In this document: piece after piece, positions 7,617 through 16,465 of the stretch
Layout of the letters: each line of letters starts with the position of its first letter
Position numbering within the stretch: position 1 is the first letter of the stretch
Source: Qipengyuania qiaonensis
Lineage (GTDB): Bacteria; Pseudomonadota; Alphaproteobacteria; Sphingomonadales; Sphingomonadaceae
NCBI RefSeq assembly: GCF_019711515.1
Contig: NZ_JAIGNO010000003.1
Location: 1 to 64,000 of the forward strand
DNA: 64,000 nt
Direction: 5' to 3'
Notes under the pieces: model-generated
The model's database searches: none
Seen by the model: the letters and a program-made list of their open reading frames with translations, nothing else
Told to the model about the DNA's origin: nothing
Program-made: the position numbers and the translations under genes

Positions 7617-9590
7617 CTACAAATCGATGCCGTCGTTCGGATCGAGCGAGGCCTGCCGCGCCAGTCCCTGCATTCGCCGCCGCAGAGCCGATGTGCGCGC
7701 GACCTCGTCGGGATCGTCCTCGACGATCGCAAACTCATCGGCAGACGACACTTCCTGATCCTTCGCGATATCGACATGCTCGGGCAATTCGGGCTCGCGG
7801 CGCAGCCCGCCATTGGCGGCGTCCTCGGCATCGCGCACGATGCGTGCCACCTGCTTGGGGTCGGCCGCAACCTGTTTGCCAGTCCAATTGTCAGGCCGGG
7901 TCGATGTTGCCGCAGGTATCGGCGCATCGAAAATCCTCTCCACAAACCGCCGATCTCTGAAATAGCGCGCCTTCTTCGCGCGGATCGGCGGCAAGCCGGC
8001 CACCATCACAATCTCGTCGTCGGGTGGCAGTTGCATCACCTCACCGGGCGTCAGCAGTTGCCGCCCGGTCTCCTGTCGCGACACCATCAGATGGCCGAGC
8101 CATGGCGAGAGGCGATGGCCGGCATAGTTCTTCATCGCGCGCAGTTCGGTCGCAGTCCCGAGCGCGTCGGATACGCGCTTGGCGGTCCGCTCGTCATTGG
8201 TCGCGAAGCTCACCCGCACATGGCAGTTGTCGAGGATCGCGTTGTTGGGACCGTAGGCTTTCTCGATCTGGTTCAGCGATTGAGCGATCAGGAAGCTTTT
8301 CAGACCATAGCCCGCCATGAAGGCGAGTGCGGATTCGAAGAAGTCGAGTCGCCCCAGCGCCGGAAACTCATCGAGCATCAGCAGCACGCGGTGGCGGTTC
8401 GCCTTCGGGGTCAGCTCTTCGGTCAACCTTCGCCCGATCTGGTTGAGGATGAGGCGGATCAGCGGTTTGGTCCGCGAGATGTCGCTGGGCGGAACGACCA
8501 GATAAAGCGTTGCCGGTCGATCGCCTTCGACCAGATCGGCGATACGCCATTGGCAGGCGCGCGTGACCTGCGCGACGACGGGATCGCGGTAGAGGCCGAG
8601 GAACGACATGGCGGTGCTGAGCACGCCCGAGCGTTCGTTGTCCGACTTGTTCAGCAGCTCGCGCGCGGCGCTGGCGACGACCGGATGCACGCCCGCCTCA
8701 CCGAAGTGCGACGTCGCCATCATCGCGGCCAGTGTCTGCTCGATCGTGCGGGATGGATCGGAGAGGAAGGAGGCCACTCCGGCAAGCGTCTTGTCGCTTT
8801 CCGCGTAGAGAACGTGCAGGATCGCGCCGACCAACAGCGAGTGCGATGTCTTCTCCCAATGGTTGCGCCGCTCGAGAGACCCTTCGGGATCGACCAGCAC
8901 GTCGGCGACGTTCTGGACGTCGCGCACTTCCCACTGGCCGCGCCGCACTTCGAGCAGCGGATTGTAGGCGGCAGAGGCGGCATTGGTCGGATCGAACAGA
9001 AGCACCCGCCCGTGTCGCGACCGGAAACCGGCAGTAAGTTGCCAATTCTCGCCCTTGATGTCGTGAACGATCGCCGAGCCTGGCCAGGTCAGCAGCGATG
9101 GGATGACCAGCCCGACGCCCTTCCCGCTCCGCGTCGGCGCGAAGCACAACACATGCTCGGGGCCATCGTGGCGCAGATAGTCGCGACCGAGCTTGCCCAA
9201 TACGACACCATCGCTGCCGAGCAAGCCCGCGGCGCGCACCTCGCGCTCGGCTGCCCAGCGCGCCGAACCGTAGGTCTCGGCATTCTTCAACTCACGCGCG
9301 CGCCAGACCGACATGGCTATGGCCACCGCGATCGAGGCGAAGCCGCCCGAAGCGGCGATGAACGCACCGGTCTGGAAGATTTCGGGCGCATAGGCGTCGA
9401 ACGAAAACCACCACCAGAAGAAGGCGGGCGGCAGATAGACCGGCTGATCGAACGCGACGAACCATGGCGGCCCGAGTTCGGGCTGATAGGTCAGCGCCGC
9501 GGCGGTCCACTGGGTCGCGCCCCAAACCCCGGCGAGCACGATCAGGAAGACGGCGATGATCTGGCCCCACAGTATCTTGGTCGCTGACAT
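7617..9590 (-). CDS. traG: Type IV coupling protein TraG/VirD4
   Basis: This 657-residue inner-membrane ATPase would couple the relaxosome to a mating channel. It has N-terminal transmembrane segments (about residues 8-35 and 75-95), Walker A APTRSGKG (about 151-158), a Walker B-type LLMLDEFPALG near 390, and the late TATELRAMKNYAGHRLSPWL region typical of TraG. Length is normal for the family. The ATG at 9590 has GAGGAGACGATC immediately upstream. It follows the relaxase gene by 20 bp, the usual rlxS-traG-copG order. The downstream trb secretion genes are missing, so it would have to use a channel encoded elsewhere. Confidence 0.95.
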   Translation of the reverse strand: MSATKILWGQIIAVFLIVLAGVWGATQWTAAALTYQPELGPPWFVAFDQPVYLPPAFFWWWFSFDAYAPEIFQTGAFIAASGGFASIAVAIAMSVWRARELKNAETYGSARWAAEREVRAAGLLGSDGVVLGKLGRDYLRHDGPEHVLCFAPTRSGKGVGLVIPSLLTWPGSAIVHDIKGENWQLTAGFRSRHGRVLLFDPTNAASAAYNPLLEVRRGQWEVRDVQNVADVLVDPEGSLERRNHWEKTSHSLLVGAILHVLYAESDKTLAGVASFLSDPSRTIEQTLAAMMATSHFGEAGVHPVVASAARELLNKSDNERSGVLSTAMSFLGLYRDPVVAQVTRACQWRIADLVEGDRPATLYLVVPPSDISRTKPLIRLILNQIGRRLTEELTPKANRHRVLLMLDEFPALGRLDFFESALAFMAGYGLKSFLIAQSLNQIEKAYGPNNAILDNCHVRVSFATNDERTAKRVSDALGTATELRAMKNYAGHRLSPWLGHLMVSRQETGRQLLTPGEVMQLPPDDEIVMVAGLPPIRAKKARYFRDRRFVERIFDAPIPAATSTRPDNWTGKQVAADPKQVARIVRDAEDAANGGLRREPELPEHVDIAKDQEVSSADEFAIVEDDPDEVARTSALRRRMQGLARQASLDPNDGIDL

Positions 9591-9610
9591 GATCGTCTCC
9601 TCTTCCCGGA

Positions 9611-11368
9611 CTACCGACCGAGGCCGCGCTTGCGGCCCAGCATGAGGTCGAGGCCGCCGCCGCTGCGCACCACGCCCGCCACTTCGCGACCGAGTTGGCG
9701 TTCGAGACCGTTTGACCAAGGGACGAGGCGGAAGCCCAAGCCGTCGTCGATCATGGCAAAACGGCCGGAAGCAAGCCCGAGGCGTCGGCGGACGGTGCCG
9801 GCGACTTGGTCGCCAGTCTGCGCCGGTCGGTAGGCCAGCCCGGTTTCGCTCGCGATCTTCGTGGCGACGCTGTGCAGTTCGCGCGTTTGCAACCGGTCGA
9901 GCAGGCCGCGTTCGAACACCGTGCGTTCGCCAAAGCGGCGCGCCAGTCCCTCGGTCGCGAGATGATCGGTACGCGCGTCCATCGCGCGGCGCACCTCGGC
10001 ACCGAACCCAGCATCGACGATAGCCTTGCCGCGCTCGATCAGTCGATGGTCGAGCCAAGTCGCACCTTTTGCTTTGACCTGACTTTCGAGATCGAAATCC
10101 GACCGTGTGGCAAGGAAGGGGATCGAGCCTTTGCCATCGCGCCGTTCGATCGCGCGTAGCTCGACGATACCGCCCAGGTCCGGGCTGTGCTCCAGCGCCT
10201 CGATGCCAGGCAACCGGACATGGTGGGTGCGCCCGTCGGTGGCGTCGATCACGGCATAGGCGGAGCCGGTCAGTTCGTCGTGAAGTCCCTTGTCGATCAG
10301 CCGTCCGGCGATGGGCTTTTCCGGCGCACCGGTGACGACGGCGTAGCTATCGAGTGCCCGATCCTGACCTTGCTCTTTGAGCGCCCGACCTATCCTGCGG
10401 ATGATATCGCCGCGTGTGCCTAACTCACGAAGCTTTTCACGCACGCCGTCGGCCACCGCCCACTGGCCAGGCTCACCTTCAGCGGCGAGCCCCATCGTCT
10501 CCAGATGCTGCAGGCGCCCGATCATCAGACGGCGCAGGCGCGGATCGTCAGGACCGGAGCGCTCGGGCCGCAGATCGATCACGCCCAACTCGTCGGCGAC
10601 GCGGTCGATTGCGTAATCCAGGCGCGTCCAGCGTTCGGCGGTCACCTCGCGATTAAGTGCGCGCTGCACCTCATGCTCGGGTTTCGGTCCAAGCTCGGCG
10701 AGGGCCAGTTCCTCGGCGCGCGACCGCAGGCCGTGGCCGATATAGTCGCGCGAGATGACGAGATCCTCGCCGCGCTCATCGACACCGCGCACCAGCAGAT
10801 GGACGTGCGGATTGTCGGTGTTCCAATGATCGACCGCGACCCAGTCTAGCCGCGTGCCGAGATCGGCTTCCATCTGGCGCGCGAGGTCGCGGGTGTATTC
10901 GCGAAGATCGGTGAGCTCTGACGCGTCTTCGGGCGAGACGATGATCCGGAAATGATGCCGGTCGTCCTTACAGCGGTCGGCGAAGTTGAGGTCGTCGGCT
11001 TCGTCGCCGTTCGCATCGAACAGGCCTGCGGGCGAGCCGTCGCGGGTGACACCTTCGCGCTTCAGATAGGCTAAATGCGCGGTCAGCGGCGCCATTCGCC
11101 GCCCGCCGATCCGATGGCGCACCGGCAGCGCCTTCACCAGCACCCTTCGGCCCGAGCCGAACAGGCGTCCGCGCGCGAAGGATGTGCGACCCTTGCCGAA
11201 GCTCGATTGCCCGCGCTTACGTGGTCCGCCCCAGCCAGAACGTTTGGTCCCGCCATGCAGGGCGGCAACGCGCAGCACCTCGGCAACCAGTCCGCGCGTG
11301 TTCCGGCCTTGCGCCTTGCCGCGCGTCGCCTTGCCCGGCCGAATGCTGAAGTCGTTGTCTTCGGTCAC
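9611..11368 (-). CDS. DUF3363-type conjugative relaxase (RlxS/VirD2-like)
   Basis: A 585-residue relaxase that would nick oriT and pilot DNA. Features are an arginine-rich N-terminus (DFSIRPGKATRGKAQGRNTRG), a candidate catalytic tyrosine in HLAYLKREGV (about residue 101), HHFRIIVSPED at 138-148, and the HUH-type metal motif DNPHVHLLVRG at 186-195, then the long DUF3363 C-terminal region. A GTG start at 11368 is chosen because relatives begin with a D-D-F-x-x-RPG sequence; the Shine-Dalgarno is weak. It is followed by TraG and preceded by the lytic transglycosylase, a conserved arrangement in alphaproteobacterial integrative elements. Confidence 0.93.
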   Translation of the reverse strand: MTEDNDFSIRPGKATRGKAQGRNTRGLVAEVLRVAALHGGTKRSGWGGPRKRGQSSFGKGRTSFARGRLFGSGRRVLVKALPVRHRIGGRRMAPLTAHLAYLKREGVTRDGSPAGLFDANGDEADDLNFADRCKDDRHHFRIIVSPEDASELTDLREYTRDLARQMEADLGTRLDWVAVDHWNTDNPHVHLLVRGVDERGEDLVISRDYIGHGLRSRAEELALAELGPKPEHEVQRALNREVTAERWTRLDYAIDRVADELGVIDLRPERSGPDDPRLRRLMIGRLQHLETMGLAAEGEPGQWAVADGVREKLRELGTRGDIIRRIGRALKEQGQDRALDSYAVVTGAPEKPIAGRLIDKGLHDELTGSAYAVIDATDGRTHHVRLPGIEALEHSPDLGGIVELRAIERRDGKGSIPFLATRSDFDLESQVKAKGATWLDHRLIERGKAIVDAGFGAEVRRAMDARTDHLATEGLARRFGERTVFERGLLDRLQTRELHSVATKIASETGLAYRPAQTGDQVAGTVRRRLGLASGRFAMIDDGLGFRLVPWSNGLERQLGREVAGVVRSGGGLDLMLGRKRGLGR

Positions 11369-11606
11369 GACACCACCACTTTCCGCCGAAAATGAGGGAC
11401 GGTGCCATTCGAGGCGTTGTTTTTGTTGCCTTTTTCCTTCCGAGCGGCACGCTCGTCGACCGACGCCCCCATGGTAAGCCAAGCAAAAGCCGCGCTTTTC
11501 CGGCGAAACGGGGTGCACCTTGTATCTTGCAATCGTTTCCTACCCGGTTTTCCAGCTTCTCCTCCTCTCTTCACTTGAGGACACAATGCGAGGTGGACGG
11601 GCGAGA

Positions 11607-12359
11607 TCATTGCGGTCGGCCCGCGCCAGCGCGGCGAACGAACAGCGTGTCCGACGACGCGGGTGATGTCGGCGTAGCCGCATCATCGCGGATGGTCGGC
11701 TCGCGTTCGGGCTGGGATTCCCGGACATTGTCTGATGCGACAATGACGTCGTTCGATAGTGGTTGTGCGGACAGTTCGGCTGGGCTTGCGGTGCGGACGA
11801 ACAGCCCGGCCTGGCGCCAGGCGTGCGGGTCAGAAGGTGCCGCGGCAGTGACCTGCACGTCGCCCGAAGTGCCCGAGATCGACGAAAGACCGGCGAGATA
11901 GGCGCGCGTTTCGGCGGGCAGCGGGCGGCCGCGCAGATACTGATCGTAGCGGCCTGGTCCCGCATTGTAGGCCGCGAGCATCGCGGTCACATTGCCGTAG
12001 CGATTGTACATCGCGCGCAGGTAAGCCGCGCCCGCCAGGATGTTGTCGCGCGGATCGAATGGGTCGGAGCCGAGCCGATGGCGCGCACGCAGCTGCGCCC
12101 AGGTGCCGGGCATGATCTGCATCAGACCCATCGCTCCCGCACGCGAGACGGCATTGCGCCTGCCGCCGGACTCGACGCGCATCACCGCCCATATCCACGC
12201 TTCCGGAATGCCGAAGCGATGCGCGGCTTCGGCCACATGGCCTGAATAGGGATGACTCATGGCCGCACGATTCACAGGCTCGTCCTGCGCGACGACAATG
12301 CCGGGCGCAGCGAGGCCCGCCAACAGCAGAACTGCGAAGAAGGAGCCGTTCAACCTCAT
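11607..12359 (-). CDS. Conjugation-associated lytic transglycosylase
   Basis: A 250-residue periplasmic muramidase that would locally open peptidoglycan for the mating channel. It has a signal peptide (MRLNGSFFAVLLLAGLAAPGIVVAQ) and the SLT/GH23 motifs: the catalytic glutamate in WAVMRVESGGRRNAVS, then GAMGLMQIMPGTW and AYNAGPGRYDQYL. The C-terminal tail is low-complexity and family-typical. The start at 12359 lies 4 bp past the stop of the DUF736 gene, so translation is probably coupled. Confidence 0.92.
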   Translation of the reverse strand: MRLNGSFFAVLLLAGLAAPGIVVAQDEPVNRAAMSHPYSGHVAEAAHRFGIPEAWIWAVMRVESGGRRNAVSRAGAMGLMQIMPGTWAQLRARHRLGSDPFDPRDNILAGAAYLRAMYNRYGNVTAMLAAYNAGPGRYDQYLRGRPLPAETRAYLAGLSSISGTSGDVQVTAAAPSDPHAWRQAGLFVRTASPAELSAQPLSNDVIVASDNVRESQPEREPTIRDDAATPTSPASSDTLFVRRAGAGRPQ

Positions 12360-12363
12360 CGGC

Positions 12364-12699
12364 TCAGTCCCGCTCGCGGCGCGGTTGCGGTCGGGTCCAG
12401 CGCAGCACCCAGGAACTTTCGTCCGCCTCGCTGCGGAAGAGCGCGGCGCGGATGGGCTGCACAAAGGCGGGATCGTCGATGCGCAGCGAGACGTAATCGC
12501 CCGCGCGCTCGCCGGTCTCGTTCCAACCCGCGCCGATCTCCGGCCCTTCCGCATCCGAGCCGCGATGGACGCGCCAGTCGGGCGCCTTGTCGATATCGCT
12601 GCGTTCGGCCGGAACGAGCGCGATGCGAAGATCGAGCGTCGCGGTCTCGATCATGCCCTCGTAGCCATTGGCGGTGCGGATGAAGCTGCCGATCTGCAT
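12364..12699 (-). CDS. DUF736 family protein (1)
   Basis: A 111-residue DUF736 protein (MQIGSFIRTANGYEGMIETATLDLRIALVP, then EIGAGWNETGERAGDYVSLRIDDPAFVQPIRAALF). The family is of unknown function and almost restricted to integrative and conjugative elements, where it sits next to traF and the transglycosylase as here. AAGGATATTTAC precedes the ATG. A second DUF736 paralogue lies at 15946. Confidence 0.93.
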   Translation of the reverse strand: MQIGSFIRTANGYEGMIETATLDLRIALVPAERSDIDKAPDWRVHRGSDAEGPEIGAGWNETGERAGDYVSLRIDDPAFVQPIRAALFRSEADESSWVLRWTRPQPRRERD

Positions 12700-12736
12700 G
12701 TAAATATCCTTTCGTGGGTTGGGATCGGTTGGGGGA

Positions 12737-13294
12737 TCAGGGGTTGCCGGAACGCCATTCGAGCGGCGCGCCGGGCGCATCGCGGGTGAGAATCGGCTGC
12801 GCGCGGCCGAGCACCGCGTTGGCGGGCAGCAGCCCGAAATAGCGACCGTCGAGACTGTCCGGATGGTCGGGATTGAGGAGGAACAGCTCGCCGTTGCGCA
12901 GCGTGCGACACCCATGCCAGACCGGCAGCGGGCGACCGAGCCGGTCATTGGCGCGCGTGGTCGCGAGGGGCCGGGTATCGACGCTGACGATGCTGCCGTC
13001 GCGACAGACACGCGCGCCGGGCTTGCCGACGACATGCTTCAGGAGCGGCACGTCCTCGCCGAGATAGCCGCGTTCGACCATCCAACGCGCGAGCCGTTCG
13101 GGCGGCGCGATCGCGACCAGCGCACCGACCGGCGGATCGCGATCGGGCGTGATGCGATAGAACCCGATCGGAACGCTCGCGCTGGCGTTCCAGATGATAC
13201 GCGGCATTGGGTCGGTGATCGTAGTGACTGCATAACCGCCGACAAACAGCGACGCGACCATGGCGGTCGCGCGGATGTAGAAGCGGCGGGTCAT
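12737..13294 (-). CDS. traF: S26 signal peptidase, conjugal transfer TraF type (P-type module)
   Basis: This 185-residue membrane-anchored serine peptidase resembles RP4 TraF, which matures the TrbC pilin. It has an N-terminal hydrophobic anchor (residues 8-27), a catalytic-serine region NASASVPIGFYRI, and a general-base lysine region in LLKHVVGKPGARV, then FLLNPDHPDSLDGRYFGLLP. Its start overlaps the DUF2840 stop by 4 bp. The element has no trbC pilin gene in this window, so its normal substrate is missing. Confidence 0.9.
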   Translation of the reverse strand: MTRRFYIRATAMVASLFVGGYAVTTITDPMPRIIWNASASVPIGFYRITPDRDPPVGALVAIAPPERLARWMVERGYLGEDVPLLKHVVGKPGARVCRDGSIVSVDTRPLATTRANDRLGRPLPVWHGCRTLRNGELFLLNPDHPDSLDGRYFGLLPANAVLGRAQPILTRDAPGAPLEWRSGNP

Positions 13295-13791
13295 CCTTCG
13301 ACCTTTACGCGCTTGAGCCACGCTTGGTGACGCTCCAGAGTGTAGGCGCGCGGCTCCAGTCCGGCGGCGATGCGGTTGTGGACGTGCCGCCAGTGATCGG
13401 GCGCGGCATCGCACGGATCGACACCCGCTTCGTCGGCGGCATCGATCGCCGCGAGCACCTTGGAAACCTTCGGCCAGCCCTGAATGGAGAGCAGGATCTC
13501 GCCACCCGGGCGCACGAAAGGCAGCGTCGTGAACGGCTCTTCGGCAGCAACGGCGCGCACCACATCGATGCGCGACATGATCGTGCCGTAATCGTTCGCG
13601 GCCCACCGGACGAACGCGAACACCACCCCGGGACGAAAGCTGACGATGCGGCGACGGCGATCGACAATACGATCGTTCTCGACGCGCCCGAAGCGGATCC
13701 AATGTTCGATACGCTTCTCGATCCAGGTGAGTTCTACATGGGTCAGCCCGTCATCCGCAAGCTGGCGCAAGGCGTTGGAAGCGCGCATCAC
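13291..13791 (-). CDS. DUF2840 family protein
   Basis: A 166-residue protein matching DUF2840 (THVELTWIEKRIEHWIRFGRV..., RRIVSFRPGVVFAFVRWAANDYGTI, HWRHVHNRIAAG). This family of unknown function occurs almost only immediately upstream of TraF-type peptidases in integrative elements, which is the arrangement here. ATGs at 13791 and 13788 are both possible. It overlaps both neighbours by 4 bp, so it is translationally coupled within the leader operon. Confidence 0.92.
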   Translation of the reverse strand: MMRASNALRQLADDGLTHVELTWIEKRIEHWIRFGRVENDRIVDRRRRIVSFRPGVVFAFVRWAANDYGTIMSRIDVVRAVAAEEPFTTLPFVRPGGEILLSIQGWPKVSKVLAAIDAADEAGVDPCDAAPDHWRHVHNRIAAGLEPRAYTLERHQAWLKRVKVEG

Positions 13792-14150
13792 TTGCGGCTC
13801 CGAGCGAAGGCCGAACCCTCGCGCGGCAACAGATCGTTCTGCCCCGGATCGCTGGTCGAGTGCTTGATGCCGAGATCGGCCCAGGCCTGGAGGTCGTCGA
13901 CCGAATAGATCACCCGTCCACCGATCCGGCGATAGGCGGGACCGGTCCCGAAATAGCGGTGCTTTTCGAGGGTGCGGCCCGACAAGCCGAGAAAGCGTGC
14001 CGCTTCGGGCGTCCTCAGATAGCGGGGCGGAAGGTTGGTCGTATCGGGCAAGGGAGCACTCCTGCGGTCATGGGCGGCAGGAGGCGTTTGTGGTGGAGCG
14101 AACGCGGGAGGCTGGAGTACGACAATATGCGGTCGCACCGATGTGACCAC
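13788..14150 (-). CDS. MerR/excisionase-type helix-turn-helix protein
   Basis: A 120-residue DNA-binding protein whose core is PPRYLRTPEAARFLGLSGRTLEKHRYFGTGPAYRRIG with the wing GGRVIYSVDDLQAWA, the HTH_17 pattern used by AlpA/Xis-like regulators. The first 35 residues are proline-rich and may not be translated; an internal start close to the HTH is possible. It heads the DUF2840-traF-DUF736-transglycosylase-relaxase series and probably regulates it. Confidence 0.88.
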   Translation of the reverse strand: MVTSVRPHIVVLQPPAFAPPQTPPAAHDRRSAPLPDTTNLPPRYLRTPEAARFLGLSGRTLEKHRYFGTGPAYRRIGGRVIYSVDDLQAWADLGIKHSTSDPGQNDLLPREGSAFARSRK

Positions 14151-14168
14151 CCCTTCGGAGCGGTGAAT

Positions 14169-14717
14169 TTAGCGGATGCGCAGCAGCTTGCGGTAGCCAC
14201 CGTTCATCATGGCGGTGGCATCACGCACGAGCCGGATGACGAACGACCGTCCGGCCGAAACCTTCCATTCGGTCGCGGGCAGTTTGGCGTCATCCTCGCG
14301 GCCCAGCTCCGCGGCGATCTCGCGATAGGTTGCGCCGTCCTGGCGCATGTCGAGCGCGCGCAGCATCCGGTGGAGGCGCGCGAGCCGGTAGGCGCTGAGC
14401 GGCCAGCCGCGCGGCGGCGGACCCGGTTCTCGACCGAACAGGCGGCGGTGAAAGCGCATGAGGCTAGCCATCCGCGTGCTGAAATCATTGTCGAGCGGCA
14501 CGATCGCGGCGAGCGGCGTCCCGGGCGTTGGGTCACGCAGCCACAGCCAGTGATCGCCCGAAGCATCGGCGACGATGATGTGGCGACCGTCGATGCCCAC
14601 TTGGTCGATCAGCAGCGTGCCGAGCGTGTCCGGATCGAGGCTATCTGCACCGTCGAACCCATCTGGAGCAGCGTCGAGAATGACGGTGACAGCGGTCAGT
14701 TCAGGCCGCCAGACCAC
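14169..14717 (-). CDS. DUF2285 domain protein
   Basis: A 182-residue protein whose C-terminal half (LSAYRLARLHRMLRALDMRQDGATYREIAAELGRE..., RSFVIRLVRDATAMMNGGYRKLLRI) is the DUF2285 HTH-like domain common in integrative elements. The GTG at 14717 gives the right N-terminus (VWRPELTAVTVIL). In many elements this domain is fused to the DUF6499 domain that here is a separate gene 13 bp upstream, so the two products probably act together as a DNA-binding regulator. Confidence 0.88.
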   Translation of the reverse strand: MVWRPELTAVTVILDAAPDGFDGADSLDPDTLGTLLIDQVGIDGRHIIVADASGDHWLWLRDPTPGTPLAAIVPLDNDFSTRMASLMRFHRRLFGREPGPPPRGWPLSAYRLARLHRMLRALDMRQDGATYREIAAELGREDDAKLPATEWKVSAGRSFVIRLVRDATAMMNGGYRKLLRIR

Positions 14718-14730
14718 TTGCTCGTGAAGG

Positions 14731-14952
14731 TCATCCGGCGCAGCCGCAAAAGGATAACCCCCATCGCCGGGCGAACGCCGCCTCGGCGGTGTCCCTGGCG
14801 ACGGTGCCGCGCGCGATGCGTTTCTGCATCTGTGCGTGCTCCGCTCGGTAGTTGCGATTGCGCTTCAGAAACTCTGCGGCGAGTTCGGCGCGACCAAGCG
14901 CTGGGGATGTGCCCCTCTTGCGCCCTGCGCGCCGCTGCGTCGGCGTCGGCAT
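14731..14952 (-). CDS. DUF6499/transcriptional-regulator-like domain protein
   Basis: A short protein of 73 residues with RNRNYRAEHAQMQKRIARGTVARDTAEAAFARRWGLSF, the small domain that precedes DUF2285 in fused homologues. The ATG at 14952 gives a compact basic N-terminus (MPTPTQRRAGRKRG); longer frames add sequence unlike the family. It is probably cotranscribed with the DUF2285 gene, its usual partner. Confidence 0.75.
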   Translation of the reverse strand: MPTPTQRRAGRKRGTSPALGRAELAAEFLKRNRNYRAEHAQMQKRIARGTVARDTAEAAFARRWGLSFCGCAG

Positions 14953-15096
14953 GGCATTCTCCCGGCCGCATTGCGCGCGACCTCGAAGGTCGCACGCTGA
15001 TCCCTGCCAGTGCATCCGAACAGAGCCAAGATCGCGCGATGCCATGCGCGATCGGGAGCGAGTAGAAGCACTTAGTTTGCGAGTGGAATGAACCGT

Positions 15097-15363
15097 TTAG
15101 CGCGTCCGTGGGCCGAGAAGATGCGCGTAGCCGACCTCGGTCATCCACCGCGCGCGGGCGAGATGGCTCGCATACATGGTCTGCGCGCGCTGCGGTTCGG
15201 CCACCGGGTCGAGTTCGAACAGAACAACCGCGATTTCGCGCCAATCCGCGCCTTCGTCGTCGGCATCAAGCAAACGCAGATAATCTACTAGATGAGTTTC
15301 GTCGTAGGACGTGAGCGTGGAAAGATCGGGTGCGAGATCGTCGAAACGGCAGACGGACGGCAT
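15097..15363 (-). CDS. Conserved integrative-element protein (DUF2285-neighbour family)
   Basis: An 88-residue acidic protein with the conserved core HLVDYLRLLDADDEGADWREIAVVLFELDP and the tail YASHLARARWMTEVGYAHLL. I recognise this pattern from small proteins that accompany DUF2285 genes in integrative elements, but no function is known. The start at 15363 (MPSVCRFDDLAP) matches that group. It is the first gene of the minus-strand leader block. Confidence 0.75.
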   Translation of the reverse strand: MPSVCRFDDLAPDLSTLTSYDETHLVDYLRLLDADDEGADWREIAVVLFELDPVAEPQRAQTMYASHLARARWMTEVGYAHLLGPRTR

Positions 15364-15606
15364 TGTCGAACCCCTTCCCAAACCCCGCGAAATACAACAA
15401 CCTATCCCCCGGATAGGCGCGCGATCCGCATTTAGCGGTGCGCAAACGGCATCACCTCAACCCACCGATCTGCCTGCGAATCTCGATCGACACACCATCG
15501 ATCCGGCACTTCATCGACGATTCCGCGGTCGCTGAACAGAGCCGAGCTCCGGACTGTGACCACTTATCGGCAGAGCGCCAATACCCACGCCCCAGTCGTT
15601 TGTAGA

Positions 15607-15629
15607 GAATACTCCGTGGCGGAATACTC
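15607..15629. promoter_or_regulatory. Direct repeats upstream of the XRE gene
   Basis: Two identical GAATACTC boxes (15607-15614 and 15622-15629) are spaced 15 bp apart, centred about 35 bp upstream of the XRE ATG at 15653. The position fits an autoregulatory operator. Confidence 0.45.
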
Positions 15630-15652
15630 TGCAAGCGTGGCCTCTCGCAGGC

Positions 15653-15877
15653 ATGGATATCCGCGAGGTCTTGGCCGAGAATCTGAAGCGTCATCGCAAG
15701 GCGGCGGGATTGTCGCAGGAGGAACTTGCGCACCGCGCCGACATCGATCGCACCTATATCAGCTCGCTCGAACGCTGCGTCTATGCCGCCGGGATCGACG
15801 TCGTCGACCGGCTCGCGCGAGAACTGGGGCTTGAAGCCGCCGATCTGTTGAAGCGTCCGAAAAGCGAAAGCGAGTAA
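15653..15877 (+). CDS. XRE-family HTH regulator
   Basis: A 74-residue protein consisting of one lambda-repressor-like HTH (LAENLKRHRKAAGLSQEELAHRADIDRTYISSLERCVYAAGIDVVDRLARELGL). Such minimal XRE proteins are standard regulators of conjugative elements; the DRTYISSLER recognition helix is canonical. It is divergent from the minus leader block and would control transfer or itself. Direct repeats upstream may be its binding sites. Confidence 0.9.
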   Translation: MDIREVLAENLKRHRKAAGLSQEELAHRADIDRTYISSLERCVYAAGIDVVDRLARELGLEAADLLKRPKSESE

Positions 15878-15906
15878 GCCCCGCTGCTCAAACTAGCACA
15901 GCAAAA

Positions 15907-15934
15907 GCCCCGCCCGGGCGAACCCGGGCGGGGC
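15907..15934 (-). terminator. Rho-independent terminator of the second DUF736 gene
   Basis: A perfect 12-bp GC-rich stem (GCCCCGCCCGGG at 15907-15918, CCCGGGCGGGGC at 15923-15934) closes a 4-nt loop and is followed on the minus strand by TTTT. It sits 12 bp past the stop of the DUF736 gene. Confidence 0.85.
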
Positions 15935-15945
15935 GTCTGGCCGGA

Positions 15946-16275
15946 TCAGCCGTCGTTGCGGCGGTCGTTGGGGCGGGACCAGATGAGCGAGAAGCTCTCG
16001 CCGCCTTCGTCGTCGAAGAGGTTGGCGTAGATGGGAGCGGTGAAGCTCGGATCGTCGAGCTTGAGGCCGAGATAGTCGCGGCCCTCGTTCGAACTCTTGG
16101 ACCAGGCCGCGCCGATCTCCGCCTTGCCGGCGAACACCCGGTGCGAGGGGGCGTTCTCGCTGGGGCGGGTTTCCTCGGGGACGATCCGGACGTTCTTCGC
16201 CTGGACCGAGAGGGTGACGATCTCGCCGGTGTATTCGCCCAAGGCCGTCTGCTTGAAGGTTCCGATGGTAGCCAT
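15946..16275 (-). CDS. DUF736 family protein (2)
   Basis: A 109-residue DUF736 protein (MATIGTFKQTALGEYTGEIVTL..., AEIGAAWSKSSNEGRDYLGLKLDDPSFTAPIYANLF), paralogous to the one at 12364. Function is unknown; family members often number two per integrative element. It has its own terminator and a leader of over 100 nt that contains a structured repeat also found upstream of the DUF2493 gene. Confidence 0.93.
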   Translation of the reverse strand: MATIGTFKQTALGEYTGEIVTLSVQAKNVRIVPEETRPSENAPSHRVFAGKAEIGAAWSKSSNEGRDYLGLKLDDPSFTAPIYANLFDDEGGESFSLIWSRPNDRRNDG

Positions 16276-16369
16276 GATTAAGTTCCTTTCTTCGGTGTTT
16301 CGAGCTCCGCGACCATCGCGGTCTCGATGGCATGTCGTCCGGCCGGGATGAGCGCCGACGCACCCGCAG

Positions 16370-16465
16370 GGCCGCAGCTTGAGCGAAGGACGGCGGGAGG
16401 CGACTTTCTTGCCTCGCGAGGAATGCGCGCAGCGCAGGGGAAGAAAGTTGCTGCTCCGCCGTTGC
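16370..16465 (-). repeat. Structured leader repeat, copy 1
   Basis: A block of about 95 bp that recurs, by eye roughly three-quarters identical, at 24898-24990. Both begin GGCCGCAG and hold CTTTCTT (here 16404-16410) pairing with AAGAAAG (16441-16447) around a CCTCGCGAGG palindrome. Both copies lie in the 5' region of minus-strand genes, about 90 bp upstream of the DUF736 and DUF2493 starts, so they may act as RNA. Confidence 0.5.

Noticed and set aside
7560-9587. Long open frame on the plus strand opposite traG
   Set aside because: Antisense shadow of the GC-rich coupling-protein gene; composition is Arg/Gly/His-rich and no family is recognisable.
11369-11606. Possible oriT between relaxase and transglycosylase genes
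   Set aside because: Only a 6-bp CGAGCG/CGCTCG stem is present and no known nic consensus; cannot be claimed from sequence alone.
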